The notes under the pieces are model-generated. The model made no database searches. It was not told the origin of the DNA and saw only the letters and a list, made by a program, of their open reading frames with translations. A DNA stretch of 64,000 bases, taken from positions 37,443 through 101,442 of the forward strand of contig CADCCQ010000001.1 of the NCBI GenBank assembly GCA_902799955.1, written 5' to 3'. Position numbers and translations under genes: made by a program. Below are positions 17,042-25,040 of the stretch, one piece after another. How positions within the stretch are numbered: position 1 is the first letter of the stretch; each line of letters starts with the position of its first letter. The DNA comes from an uncultured bacterium. GTDB lineage: Bacteria > Verrucomicrobiota > Kiritimatiellia > RFP12 > UBA1067.

Positions 17042-18424
17042 CTATTTCCCAACGTTCAAAACCCTGAAGCCAATCTTGCGCAGCTCGGCCGCGGCGAGGC
17101 AATTGCGCGTGTCGAAGACCAGGGCTGGCTTGCGCATTGAATCGTAGATGCGGTTCCAGTCAAGGGTCGGGTAGTGGCGCCAGTCGGTCATGAGGATGAT
17201 GGCGTCGGCGCCCTCCGCCGCCTTGTACTCGTCCTCCTCGTAAGTGACGTCGGACAGGTCGGCAAGGTCCCTGCGCGCATTGACGAGAGCCTTTGGATCT
17301 GTGATCGTCACCCGTACGTGCTCCTCAGCAAGAAGGCGCGCTACAGTCCCCGCCGGCGTCTCGCGCGTGTCGCCCGTGTCGGCCTTGAAGGCAAAGCCGA
17401 AGAGCGCGATCTTCTTGTTCGCGAGAGTGTTGAACATCGCGGCAAACAAGCGCGAGACGATACGTTCCTGCTGGTGCTGGTTCATACGTATCACGCCCAT
17501 CCAGTACTCAGCCGCCGTGTGGAGTCCGAATGACTCGCAGAGGTACACAAGGTTCAGGACGTCCTTCTTGAAGCAGCTGCCGCCGAATCCCGGGCCGGCC
17601 TTGAGGAACTTGGGGCCGATGCGCCCGTCCGCGCCAATGACGCGCGCGACCTCGTCGACATCCGCCCCCGTCGCCTCACAGAGCCCGGCGATGGCGTTGA
17701 TAGACGAAACCCGCTGGGCGAGGAAGGCGTTCGCGGCGAGCTTGGTCAGCTCCGCAGACCACACGTTTGTCGTGAGAATCCTCTCCCGAGGGACCCAGGT
17801 GGCGTAGATGTCGACGACCGCCTGGATCGCCTTCGCCCCGGCATCGGTCTGCGGTCCGCCGATCAGGACCCTGTCCGGCTCAAGCAGGTCCTTGATAGCC
17901 GTCCCTTCCGCCAGGAATTCCGGATTACTGAGGACCGTGAACTGTATGCCGCTTCCCTTCGTTCCCTCTTCACCTTCGCCTCTTCCCCCATTAAGAATCG
18001 CCTCCATCGCCGCAGCGGTGCGGACAGGGAGCGTGGACTTCTCGACGACGATCTTGTCGCATTCGGCAAAGCGCTTTATCTCGCGCGCCGTCGCCTCCCA
18101 GTACTGGAGGTCGCTGGCGCGTCCGGCGCCCCTGCCGAACATCTTCGTCGGGGTGTTGACGCCGACGAAGATGATGTCGCATTCCTTGACTGCGCCTTCG
18201 ATGTCCGTGCTGAAGAAGAGGTTCCTGCCGCGGACCTCCTTCACGACGTCAACGAGCCCCGGCTCGTAGATCGGCAGCGAATAGTCCTCGGAATTCCACG
18301 CGGCGATTCGCTCTGCGTTTATGTCCACGACCATCACCTTGCGGTCGGGGTTCATCTTGGCGATCACAGCCATCGTGGGGCCGCCAATGTATCCCGCGCC
18401 GATGCAGACAATGTTCCTGTTCAT
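17042..18424 (-). CDS. ugd: UDP-glucose 6-dehydrogenase
   Basis: A 460-residue NAD-dependent enzyme making UDP-glucuronate, of the type related to animal enzymes: Rossmann motif CIGAGYIGGPTMAVIAKMNP, FVGVNTPTK, VLSNPEFLAEGTAI, the catalytic cysteine in GPGFGGSCFKKDVLNL, and the C-terminal FAFKADTGDTRETP. UDP-glucuronate feeds the UDP-xylose synthase encoded at 35131-36120. Residues about 143-158 (GGRGEGEEGTKGSG) are extra relative to the family and are encoded by purine-rich sequence like the intergenic TTCCCCTTCACC repeats. No partner gene is adjacent; it stands between a repeat block and the superoxide reductase gene. Confidence 0.93.
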   Translation of the reverse strand: MNRNIVCIGAGYIGGPTMAVIAKMNPDRKVMVVDINAERIAAWNSEDYSLPIYEPGLVDVVKEVRGRNLFFSTDIEGAVKECDIIFVGVNTPTKMFGRGAGRASDLQYWEATAREIKRFAECDKIVVEKSTLPVRTAAAMEAILNGGRGEGEEGTKGSGIQFTVLSNPEFLAEGTAIKDLLEPDRVLIGGPQTDAGAKAIQAVVDIYATWVPRERILTTNVWSAELTKLAANAFLAQRVSSINAIAGLCEATGADVDEVARVIGADGRIGPKFLKAGPGFGGSCFKKDVLNLVYLCESFGLHTAAEYWMGVIRMNQHQQERIVSRLFAAMFNTLANKKIALFGFAFKADTGDTRETPAGTVARLLAEEHVRVTITDPKALVNARRDLADLSDVTYEEDEYKAAEGADAIILMTDWRHYPTLDWNRIYDSMRKPALVFDTRNCLAAAELRKIGFRVLNVGK

Positions 18425-18473
18425 CTACTCTCTCCCGTGTCCTTGAACCGCCGCGCCCTCGCAGGGCGCGGAC

Positions 18474-18848
18474 TCAGCCAACCGCGATCTTCGCCGAACT
18501 CGACCAGAGCCCATGGAGGTTGCAGTACGCCGTCGCGTGGAGCTCGCCGCCCTTCTGGAGCGAGAGCGAGAACTTCGCAGTCGAAGCCGTCGACGCGACA
18601 GGCCCGTGCGAGGAAAGGCCTACGCGACCGATCTCCACCGAGACGGGCGAGCCCTCCGGAACGAAGTGGAGCGCGATCCAGGCAATGTGGTGCTCGACCG
18701 TGTTGGGATGCGGTATCTCCTTGCCGACGGAGACCTCCACCTCGAATGCCTCGCCCGCCGCCACCTTCTCGGGCGCGGCGATCGCCGGCACGTGCTTCTC
18801 GGACTTCCAGTCCGCAGTCTTCACGTAGTCGTTCAGTGATTTATCCAT
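18474..18848 (-). CDS. Superoxide reductase (neelaredoxin type)
   Basis: A 124-residue class II-type superoxide reductase, reducing superoxide to peroxide in anaerobes. The iron ligands are seen in EKHVPAI, HPNTVEHHIAWI and CNLHGLW (Cys plus His). The N-terminal desulforedoxin domain is absent. AGGAGG lies directly against the ATG at 18854 but 6 bases from that at 18848, so 18848 is the likely start (MDKSLNDYV). It suggests a strict anaerobe. A 20-codon fragment of a second copy lies at 54636-54698. Confidence 0.92.
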   Translation of the reverse strand: MDKSLNDYVKTADWKSEKHVPAIAAPEKVAAGEAFEVEVSVGKEIPHPNTVEHHIAWIALHFVPEGSPVSVEIGRVGLSSHGPVASTASTAKFSLSLQKGGELHATAYCNLHGLWSSSAKIAVG

Positions 18849-18920
18849 TTTCATCCTCCTTTTTGTTTTTCACTATTAAGTATACCACAACACTCTCACA
18901 TTTTGGGCGTAGTTTAGTCG

Positions 18921-18957
18921 CTAGACCACGGAATACACGGAACACACGGAAAAATTT
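18921..18957. repeat. Left inverted arm of GxxExxY cassette (family B)
   Basis: ACCACGGAATACACGG followed by AACACACGGAAAAAT, the complement of the arm at 19344-19380. It abuts the stop of the GxxExxY gene. Confidence 0.75.
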
Positions 18958-19339
18958 ACAGTGCGATACGTTTTACTTCCACTCCCGGATAGTGCCCGAA
19001 ATTGACGAGCAAACCAAGCTTTATGTTTGTGGCTTTTAGATAATTGAACAGCTGCGCAGAATGTTCTGGAAGCAGACTGCTTACAGCTTTTAGCTCCACT
19101 ATAATCTTGTCGTAGCAAATGATATCTGCTTTGTAAAACTGATGAAGAACCTTACCTTTGTATTCAATCTTAATTTCTGCCTGAGGTGTAAATGGTATTC
19201 CTCTTGCCCTCAATTCTTCTTCAAGGCTTTCTTGATATACCGCCTCCAGAAAACCGGCACCCATTGTTTTATACACTTCAAACACAGCGCCTTTTATCGC
19301 ATATGTCTCATCCTCGTATATCAAACCACTCATCTTCAT
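18956..19339 (-). CDS. GxxExxY protein, PD-(D/E)xK-like
   Basis: A 127-residue protein with the family signature GFLEAVY (residues about 29-35) and a nuclease-like core: YKADIICYDKIIVELKAV gives the D...E-x-K pattern. Family members are small, found widely in environmental and gut bacteria, and their activity is not established as far as I know. The gene is tightly framed by inverted copies of a GAATACACGG repeat (18921-18957 and 19344-19380), so ORF plus arms look like one cassette. Ribosome binding site is weak, and ATGs at 19339 and 19333 are both possible. Confidence 0.88.
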   Translation of the reverse strand: MKMSGLIYEDETYAIKGAVFEVYKTMGAGFLEAVYQESLEEELRARGIPFTPQAEIKIEYKGKVLHQFYKADIICYDKIIVELKAVSSLLPEHSAQLFNYLKATNIKLGLLVNFGHYPGVEVKRIAL

Positions 19340-19713
19340 TCTCGTTTTTCCGTGTATTCCGTGTATTCAGTGGTTAAACCCCTTTGCGTCATTTACCACT
19401 CTCCAACTCAAACCTCCAACTCTTCCCCTTCACCTCTAACCTTCACCTACTATCGACTACCGACTAACCACTACTTTCCGTGTATTCTGTGTATTCCGTG
19501 GTTAAATCCCGTTGCGTCATTTACCACTCTCCAACTCCAACTTTACATTTTACACTTTCCATTTTACACTCCCATCTCCTTAACCTTCACATCTCCCACT
19601 TCATAACACATGTCTGCAAATTAGATAACAGCAAGAATATCAATAAATAATCGTATTTCTCGCACACATAGATTCAAGATCCACCACTTCTGCAAATTAC
19701 CAGCAAATTAAAC
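19340..19713. repeat. Mosaic repeat block
   Basis: Contains the right cassette arm (19344-19380, TTCCGTGTATTCCGTGTATT then CAGTGGTTAAA), CCAACTC units, TTCCCCTTCACCT, CGACTACCGACTA units near 19450, a second GTGTATTCC arm (19476-19508), CCAACTCC and a TTTACATTTTACACT unit. The remaining 100 bases to the next gene fragment are A/T-rich with no feature seen. Confidence 0.7.
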
Positions 19714-20136
19714 TCATGCCCAGAACGGAACATACTTCATATACCGTTTCGCCGTTTCAGGATCAAACACCTTGATGAATTTCTCAGTAATGGCATCCTT
19801 AATCAACCGCGAAACACTCGCAGAGGATTCCTCACCCAAACCAAACCTGTTTCTGAGCGATGTATTCGTCAGAAACTGATTCTCCACATATAGCACACAG
19901 GCATGCAAATAACAAGCCCATAATTTTTCTGCCGAAGTCATTTTAGAAAAGTCTGACTTTGCAGAAAGGGTAACTCGCACACTATCCTCATAAGTCATCA
20001 TCTTAGGGGCGGGCAAGTGTTTTTCCTCGCATCCCATAACAGCTTTGTCCCATCCTCCACCAGCCTCTTCGCAAATATGCATTCTTCGCATAATTGCAGC
20101 CATGTCTTCATTCCGGGACTTTGGCGAGCAGTCCAC
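19714..20136 (-). pseudogene. C-terminal remnant of AlbA/HATPase-type regulator
   Basis: The open frame begins without a proper start and lacks the N-terminal DNA-binding and ATPase parts. What remains (RNEDMAAIMRRMHICEEAGG, then SRLIKDAITEKFIKVFDP near the end) matches the C-terminal third of COG2865-type proteins, where R(N)xxLAxxxRRxxxxEExGxG precedes a winged helix. The two intact relatives follow downstream at 20381 and 22052 but with different C termini. Flanked by repeat blocks on both sides, it is probably truncated by recombination. Confidence 0.65.
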
Positions 20137-20380
20137 AATCCTCTCAACTGCCCTCTTCTCTCACTACCCACTATCGACTACCGACTACCTTCCTACCGAC
20201 TTTTTCCGTGTATTCCGTGTATTCAGTGGTTAAATCCCTTTACTGCTCTCCAACTCCTAACTCAAACCTCCAACTCTTCCCCTTCACCTCTAATCTTCAT
20301 CTACTACTCACTAGCGACTATCGACTAACGCCTTCCCCATCCCCAACTTTACATTTTACACTTCCCATTTTACACTCGCT
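20137..20380. repeat. Mosaic repeat block
   Basis: CGACTACCGACTACC units near 20166, a GTGTATTCC arm (20207-20238), CCAACTC units, TTCCCCTTCACC, CTAGCGACTATCGAC and TTTACATTTTACAC (20346-20374). Same order of parts as 16820-17000 and 19344-19573. Confidence 0.7.
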
Positions 20381-21841
20381 TCACCTTAACCTCTCCACCA
20401 CATAATATCCACCGGTCTTTGGAGCGCCAAGAAACTCGATTCTCCCGCGCAAAGCAGAGACTTGTCGCCCCACCGTTCGAACATCAACCCCTATCATTTC
20501 CGCTATCGAGACCCTGTTCATTCCAGGACGTTCCTTTACAAGTGCATATATCTGCTCAGCAAGACTTGCCTTTACAGGGACATTTACAGGGACATTTACA
20601 GGGACATTTACAGGGACACTCAGTTTGTTTCTACGAAAGATTGTTATGTGGAATGACCCTCCGAACTGTTCGATCTTTGGCTTGGGCAAGCCCATGCTTT
20701 TACACGTCTGGAACAAGTCTTCAAGACCTGTACCAAGCCGTTCGATATGGCCTGTCTGATACAGCGCATCTGCAATCAGGGGATTGACTGGATTTGACGA
20801 ATGGGGCTTATCAAGATTTTCGACATCTACGGACGGATGCGGATTTCCAGGGCTCATCACAAGCAATTTATCAGGAAAGAGTTCAACTTGAACAGACGCA
20901 TTGCTCGTATAGTCACGATGTGCTATGCCATTCACAATGGCTTCCAAGACCACCGAACGCGGGATATCATAGCCAGACGGAGCCACAGCGCCTTCATTGC
21001 GCACACCAATCCAATGTTCAAGTTTGTCAAGGATAAACGCAACCGCCATGTCAGTCATTTCAAAGAGTGTGCCGGTGATAATACGATGGTCTTTGATTGG
21101 CTTTCTGCGCTCTGGTGTCGGCCACTCCACACACTTTACCTGCGATGTCAGGAATCGCGACTGAGGATCCCGTCCAAACAAAAGAATTGCGGCATTAAGG
21201 GGGATACCGTCTGGAGACAACAGATGAAAGTGCCTTAAGAATTCGTCAACTGGCGTGTTCTGCGCAAGCGGAAGCCCCCGCTTCATCTTTGCCGCGACAA
21301 TGAACTCGCGGATTTTTGTACGAGAAATATCTTTCAGCGAGGCCCCCTCACATGGAGTTGCCTCGAATGGCAGAAATGTATATGTTCCCTGCTCGACAAG
21401 CATGCCATCAAGACTCGCATAAATCTCCAAAAGCAAGGCACCCGGATCATTACACTTTGCACGAATGACCGACGCTGAAATCTTCTTCAGAAATGCCGTT
21501 TCCTTGGGATGTCGCCCGCACCCATCCTTTTCCAGGACAAACACTAACCGTGTAAGTCCAAGCCGCGTCGCCTCGTCATATTCGCGCTCTGTTGGCGACA
21601 CACCCTCAGAATCCTCAAAACCATACTCGCTACCAATCAATCCAATGTAAACATTGCACCTCTGCAATTCGTCAAGATACACCTCGTCAGTCCGCCGGTC
21701 GGCGGCAACAACATCCTCCTCAAAAACGAACGTATCAAATAGCCGTCTATAGGCCGGATTCTTCGATATGTACCGCTTAAGCAGCTTGCGTTGTTCCGCA
21801 AACTCCTTCTGCACACTCGATATGAATATCTTAAATTTCAT
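20381..21841 (-). CDS. DUF4062 protein with HATPase_c_4 and winged helix
   Basis: A 486-residue protein. Residues 1-100 (MKFKIFISSVQKEFAEQR) are a DUF4062 domain, found in NTPase and TIR-like sensor proteins. The centre (AILLFGRDPQSRF, LEAIVNGIAHRDY, NPLIADALYQTGHIERLGTG) is the HATPase/COG2865 region. A C-terminal winged helix (MNRVSIAEMIGVDVRTVGRQ) follows a linker VPVNVPVNVPVNVPV coded by four 12-base repeats (20571-20618). Such proteins are thought to be transcription regulators or defence-related; the role here is unknown. Linker length could vary by repeat slippage without frameshift. Confidence 0.85.
   Translation of the reverse strand: MKFKIFISSVQKEFAEQRKLLKRYISKNPAYRRLFDTFVFEEDVVAADRRTDEVYLDELQRCNVYIGLIGSEYGFEDSEGVSPTEREYDEATRLGLTRLVFVLEKDGCGRHPKETAFLKKISASVIRAKCNDPGALLLEIYASLDGMLVEQGTYTFLPFEATPCEGASLKDISRTKIREFIVAAKMKRGLPLAQNTPVDEFLRHFHLLSPDGIPLNAAILLFGRDPQSRFLTSQVKCVEWPTPERRKPIKDHRIITGTLFEMTDMAVAFILDKLEHWIGVRNEGAVAPSGYDIPRSVVLEAIVNGIAHRDYTSNASVQVELFPDKLLVMSPGNPHPSVDVENLDKPHSSNPVNPLIADALYQTGHIERLGTGLEDLFQTCKSMGLPKPKIEQFGGSFHITIFRRNKLSVPVNVPVNVPVNVPVKASLAEQIYALVKERPGMNRVSIAEMIGVDVRTVGRQVSALRGRIEFLGAPKTGGYYVVERLR
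20571..20618. repeat. Four 12-bp tandem repeats in linker
   Basis: TTTACAGGGACA repeated four times without change, read as VNVP units on the minus strand. The multiple of three keeps frame. Confidence 0.95.
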
Positions 21842-22051
21842 CCTTTCCCCTTAACCATCACTCCTTAACCTTTTTATAGCCGTGTAGAACATGCAGATCG
21901 TGTAGAGATTTCATGCATGCTTTTCAACCTCATTCATCAATCATATACAGCATAACTTAAGAAGCCCATTACACTTATTGCCCATTACGATTTCTGTCTC
22001 TGGGAATAACCACCTTAAACTGCAGTCCGTCGGCATCATTGACAATGCAAA
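21842..22051. other. Gap with one family G arm
   Basis: About 210 bases. TATAGCCGTGTAGAACATGC (21876-21895) is a single arm of the GTGTAGAAC repeat. Nothing else is recognised. Confidence 0.5.
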
Positions 22052-23563
22052 TCATTTCCCGTCAACAAGATAGTATCCCCCTGTTTTCTTTGCCCCCCTA
22101 TATGCGATAATGCCCAAACTAACGAGGGTTGCCAAAACGCGATCAAGGGAACGAGAAGAAAGCTCCGACACCGCAATCAATTCGGGGCGTTTGCAACCTG
22201 GTCGCTCAGAAATAATTCTCCTCACGGCATTCTCTGAACGAGTTAATTCGCCTTGGGCAATATACTTTATCTCGCCATCTATTCCCTCCCCAGATATCTT
22301 CGCGACCCTTCCCCCTCCATTTTCTACTATTCTTGACAGCTTTTCATCGTTTAACTGCCTGGTTATTTCGCCACTTATTTCGCCACTTATCCCGCCAGAC
22401 AGGTACCCTTCAATGTCAGGACGACTTATGTAGACCGTCAAGAAACCATTTGCCTTTTCGCTCCAAGTCGGAATATCGTTTCCGTTCTCCAAGCATGCTT
22501 TTTTAATGCGACCAATTCCACTTCCATACTTCTCTATGTATTTAATGTCATACAGGATTTGTGCAATCAGCTTGTTCCTCGGATGCGACTCGTGATATGG
22601 ATCGTCCAGCATTGACATAGTCATGTCGAATGGAAGTGCGCCCGGGCTCCACACACGCAGTCGATCTTCAAATATTTTCAATTGAATTTCATCGGCAATG
22701 CCATAGTCACGATGGCAAACAGCATTTGCTATCGTCTCTCGGATTGCTTCAGCTGGATAGTCCCAATACTCATCCCTCGCCGCTTTACCCGATATGACAA
22801 ATCTCACTCTGGTGTTCTTGCGGACAAACGCGACAGACTCGTCAATCTGACTGATTATTGAACCGCCTATGACTCTCCCATCGATGACATTCGCACCTCC
22901 ACGGAAAAGACCAGCATGCACTACGGCGTGCGAAAAGAACTTCTGCGGGTCTTTCCCAAAGGCAAGAAGAATCGCCCTCGGTATCGAATCTATGTCATGG
23001 ACAAAACCAAGCTTCTTCAACACCAACCAAGGATCATCCGACAAATTAAAGTCACGGCGATGCGCCTCATTGGCAAGAGCCATGTAGTGTCGCACGATGT
23101 CCATGTCAAGGTCTGCCGATGTCGCGTCTGGCACAGGAACGGAATCCATGCTCCCACCTGTAGATTTTAGATGACACTCTGCTATCTCGGATGGCGTCAT
23201 CTGATGATTGGTGCTTCCACGACGGATATAGCAACGCCCCTTGACGCCTAATGGTTTCAGCGGGTGTTCAGGCACCTTTATGACAACGACCTCTTTTCCG
23301 TGCCACCTTACAGACTCAACTTCTACGGAAAGACGCGGCTCGGTGGCAGAAGAAATCTTCTGTTCATAATCCCGAACTGCCTCAGCTGGAAGCTGAAACC
23401 CATTAGGCGTCCCGTCATTCCTAACGCCTACCAATATCCATCCACCATTCGCATTGGCGAAAGCACAAGCAGTCTCTATACACTCCGCTCCGAAAGACTC
23501 CTTGAATTCTAGTCTTTGAGTTTCGCCGTCTTCCAGTTTGCTCGCCAACATATCTTCAGTCAT
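22052..23563 (-). CDS. AlbA_2-domain ATP-binding regulator
   Basis: A 503-residue COG2865-type protein. The N-terminal AlbA_2 (Schlafen-like) domain is seen in RLEFKESFG and FANANGGWILVGVRNDG. The central ATP-binding-like region has ETIANAVCHRDYG and NKLIAQILYDIKYIEKYGSG. A linker ISGEISGEITRQL joins a C-terminal winged helix (GCKRPELIAVSELSSRSLDR). Family members are usually annotated as transcriptional regulators or helicase-like proteins; targets unknown. It is downstream of decayed copies of the same linker-winged-helix module (23690-24015), indicating local duplication and loss. Confidence 0.87.
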   Translation of the reverse strand: MTEDMLASKLEDGETQRLEFKESFGAECIETACAFANANGGWILVGVRNDGTPNGFQLPAEAVRDYEQKISSATEPRLSVEVESVRWHGKEVVVIKVPEHPLKPLGVKGRCYIRRGSTNHQMTPSEIAECHLKSTGGSMDSVPVPDATSADLDMDIVRHYMALANEAHRRDFNLSDDPWLVLKKLGFVHDIDSIPRAILLAFGKDPQKFFSHAVVHAGLFRGGANVIDGRVIGGSIISQIDESVAFVRKNTRVRFVISGKAARDEYWDYPAEAIRETIANAVCHRDYGIADEIQLKIFEDRLRVWSPGALPFDMTMSMLDDPYHESHPRNKLIAQILYDIKYIEKYGSGIGRIKKACLENGNDIPTWSEKANGFLTVYISRPDIEGYLSGGISGEISGEITRQLNDEKLSRIVENGGGRVAKISGEGIDGEIKYIAQGELTRSENAVRRIISERPGCKRPELIAVSELSSRSLDRVLATLVSLGIIAYRGAKKTGGYYLVDGK

Positions 23564-23606
23564 TAAATTCCAATCTTCTCCTATCTCGTTGTGTCACTTA
23601 GCTTAA

Positions 23607-23700
23607 CCACGGAATACACAGAACACACGAAAATGTTTTAACGCAGAAACGCCGAGTCACAGAGTACACACAGATATTAGCCGAATAGAACGTGTAGAGC
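23607..23700. repeat. Arms of families B, A and G in tandem
   Basis: TTAACCACGGAATACACAG (B), TTTTAACGCAGAAACGCCGA (A) and AGCCGAATAGAACGTGTAGA (G) follow one another within 95 bases, showing that the families nest in one another. Confidence 0.7.
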
Positions 23701-24015
23701 TTGCCCGATAGCGAATGCTGCCCAATGGCCACCGCAAGCTCCGCGCTGCTCAACTCCCTAGTAACCAAGCTTGACAATATTCTTTCCTCAACCGGCTTAT
23801 CCCCTACGCTGGTTTCCTGTGGGTTGAATATTTCCAATAACCAACTCATCACCCTTTCTTCTGTTGCCCCCAAAGCACCTATCGTTGCTTCTCGCGCAAC
23901 GGTGATGTTCTACCATTTTCTCTCTATCATAGTCAACCGGAGACTCCACTGATAGCCAAACTCGACAAAATTCTTTCCTCAACTGACTTGGTCCCCGACT
24001 TGGGCCCCGACCGCT
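23690..24015 (-). pseudogene. Decayed regulator tails, two tandem pieces
   Basis: On the minus strand VGDKPVEERILSSLVTRELSS then AELAVAIGQHSLSGKL reads as linker plus winged helix of a COG2865-type regulator. About 130 bases upstream (23940-24015) VGAQVGDQVS is followed, after a frameshift, by VEERILSSLAISG, a second copy. Neither has the catalytic or AlbA part. They are remnants left by duplication of genes like the one at 22052. Confidence 0.55.
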
Positions 24016-24041
24016 AAAACTCATCATTTAGTTGACAGGAA

Positions 24042-24141
24042 GCGAATGGAAGATGGCGGGAGGATGAGGTTTTACTACGAGCCCGTCGTGAAACGACATG
24101 TCCGGGACGCGGAGTAAAACCTCACGCCGTCGACCATTCGC
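24042..24141. other. 100-nt multi-stem structured element
   Basis: GCGAATGG (24042-24049) pairs with CCATTCGC (24134-24141); GGCG (24056-24059) pairs with CGCC (24125-24128); TGAGGTTTTACT (24065-24076) pairs perfectly with AGTAAAACCTCA (24113-24124); GTCGT-GAA-ACGAC forms the inner hairpin. The nested helices suggest a structured RNA or a foldback DNA element. It is not within a gene. No known RNA family is recognised. Confidence 0.55.
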
Positions 24142-24146
24142 CCAAC

Positions 24147-24230
24147 GTCGTCCACAGTCGTCTGCACGAAGTGCAAGCAAATCTCCCTTCCACTCTCCAA
24201 CTCCAACTCAAAACTCCAACTCGTAATTCC
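24147..24230. repeat. Hairpin repeat J plus family C units
   Basis: GTCGTCCACAGTCGTCTGC then GCAC-GAA-GTGC hairpin, followed by CCAACTCC units. Relatives at 16787-16818 (GCGC-AAC-GCGC) and 26601-26630 (GCAC-GAA-GTAC) keep the hairpin with changed bases. Confidence 0.65.
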
Positions 24231-24232
24231 AA

Positions 24233-25040
24233 CTACTTCCTCTTAAACACAAAACCCCAGATCTTGAAAAGATACTTCAGGTAGATGAGCGGGAGGCATG
24301 ACCATATGCCGTGGGCGCGGAGAGCGCGGAGGTCTTCGCGGTTGATCTCGACGTTCGAGCGCCAGCCGGCGGTGGAGGCGCCGCCCATGCGCATCACGAC
24401 AACGCACTCTGGTAGATACGCCGCTTTCAACTTCGCCAAGTACAGATACCGCAGCTCCAACTCAAAGTCTGCGCATATCCTGTAGTCGAGCGAATAGCCA
24501 CCCAGCCTCTCAAAACACTCCCGCCTTACATAGAACGACGGATGTGGAACCATCGCGGCAAAGCGGAACATCCACGGACGCCACCTCTTCGCCGAGCAGT
24601 AGCGTACAGTCTTCGCAGTCCGCAGCGCCTCTACCGTCTCCCCTTCCTTCACAAACCGTATGTCCGCATAGACACAATCTACCCGTTCCCCGTTCCCCGA
24701 ACGCTTGCGCAATATGCGCAAGCGTGTCATCCGTCGCCAACACATCATCGGCGTTCAGGATCCCAATCACATCTCCCGTCGCCATCTTGATGCCCTTGTT
24801 AATGGCGTCATACATTCCGCTGTCCTTCTCCGAAAGCCAGCGGAAGTTGAAAGGTTGAATAGTTGAAAGGTTGAGAAGTTCCTTTTCGTAGCCCTTAATA
24901 ATCTCGACAGTGCCGTCGGTCGAGCCGCCATCAACGATGATGTATTCGACATCAACGCCCCTCTGCGCAAGTACCGACTCAATCGCCGTGCGAATCGTCG
25001 CCGCGCTGTTGTAACAGGCTGTAATTAGCGACACCTTCAT
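24233..25040 (-). pseudogene. GT2 glycosyltransferase, frame broken by 7-bp duplication
   Basis: The N-terminal half (24700-25040) has the GT-A signature MKVSLITACYNSAATIRTAI, VDGGSTDGTVEIIKGY and DVIGILNADD. The C-terminal half (24233-24700) continues in another frame: RVDCVYADIRFVKEGE and MVPHPSFYVRRECFERLGGY. The break coincides with a doubled CGTTCCC (24684-24690 and 24691-24697); removing one copy restores AFGERVDCVYAD. So the gene is off by a slippage-type duplication and could be switchable or a sequencing artefact. LLNLSTIQPFNF in the N-terminal half is encoded by a GTTGAAAGGTTGAA repeat and seems inserted. It overlaps the upstream GT87 gene stop by 4 bases (ATGA). Confidence 0.8.

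Noticed and set aside
18437..19039. 200-codon plus-strand ORF
   Set aside because: Antisense to the superoxide reductase gene and runs through repeats.
16670..20400. CRISPR array in the repeat blocks
   Set aside because: Units are short, imperfect and irregularly spaced, with no constant spacer length; the Cas2-like gene is 36 kb away and lacks cas partners.
20571..20618. CRISPR-like array
   Set aside because: Units are contiguous 12-mers without spacers and encode a protein linker.
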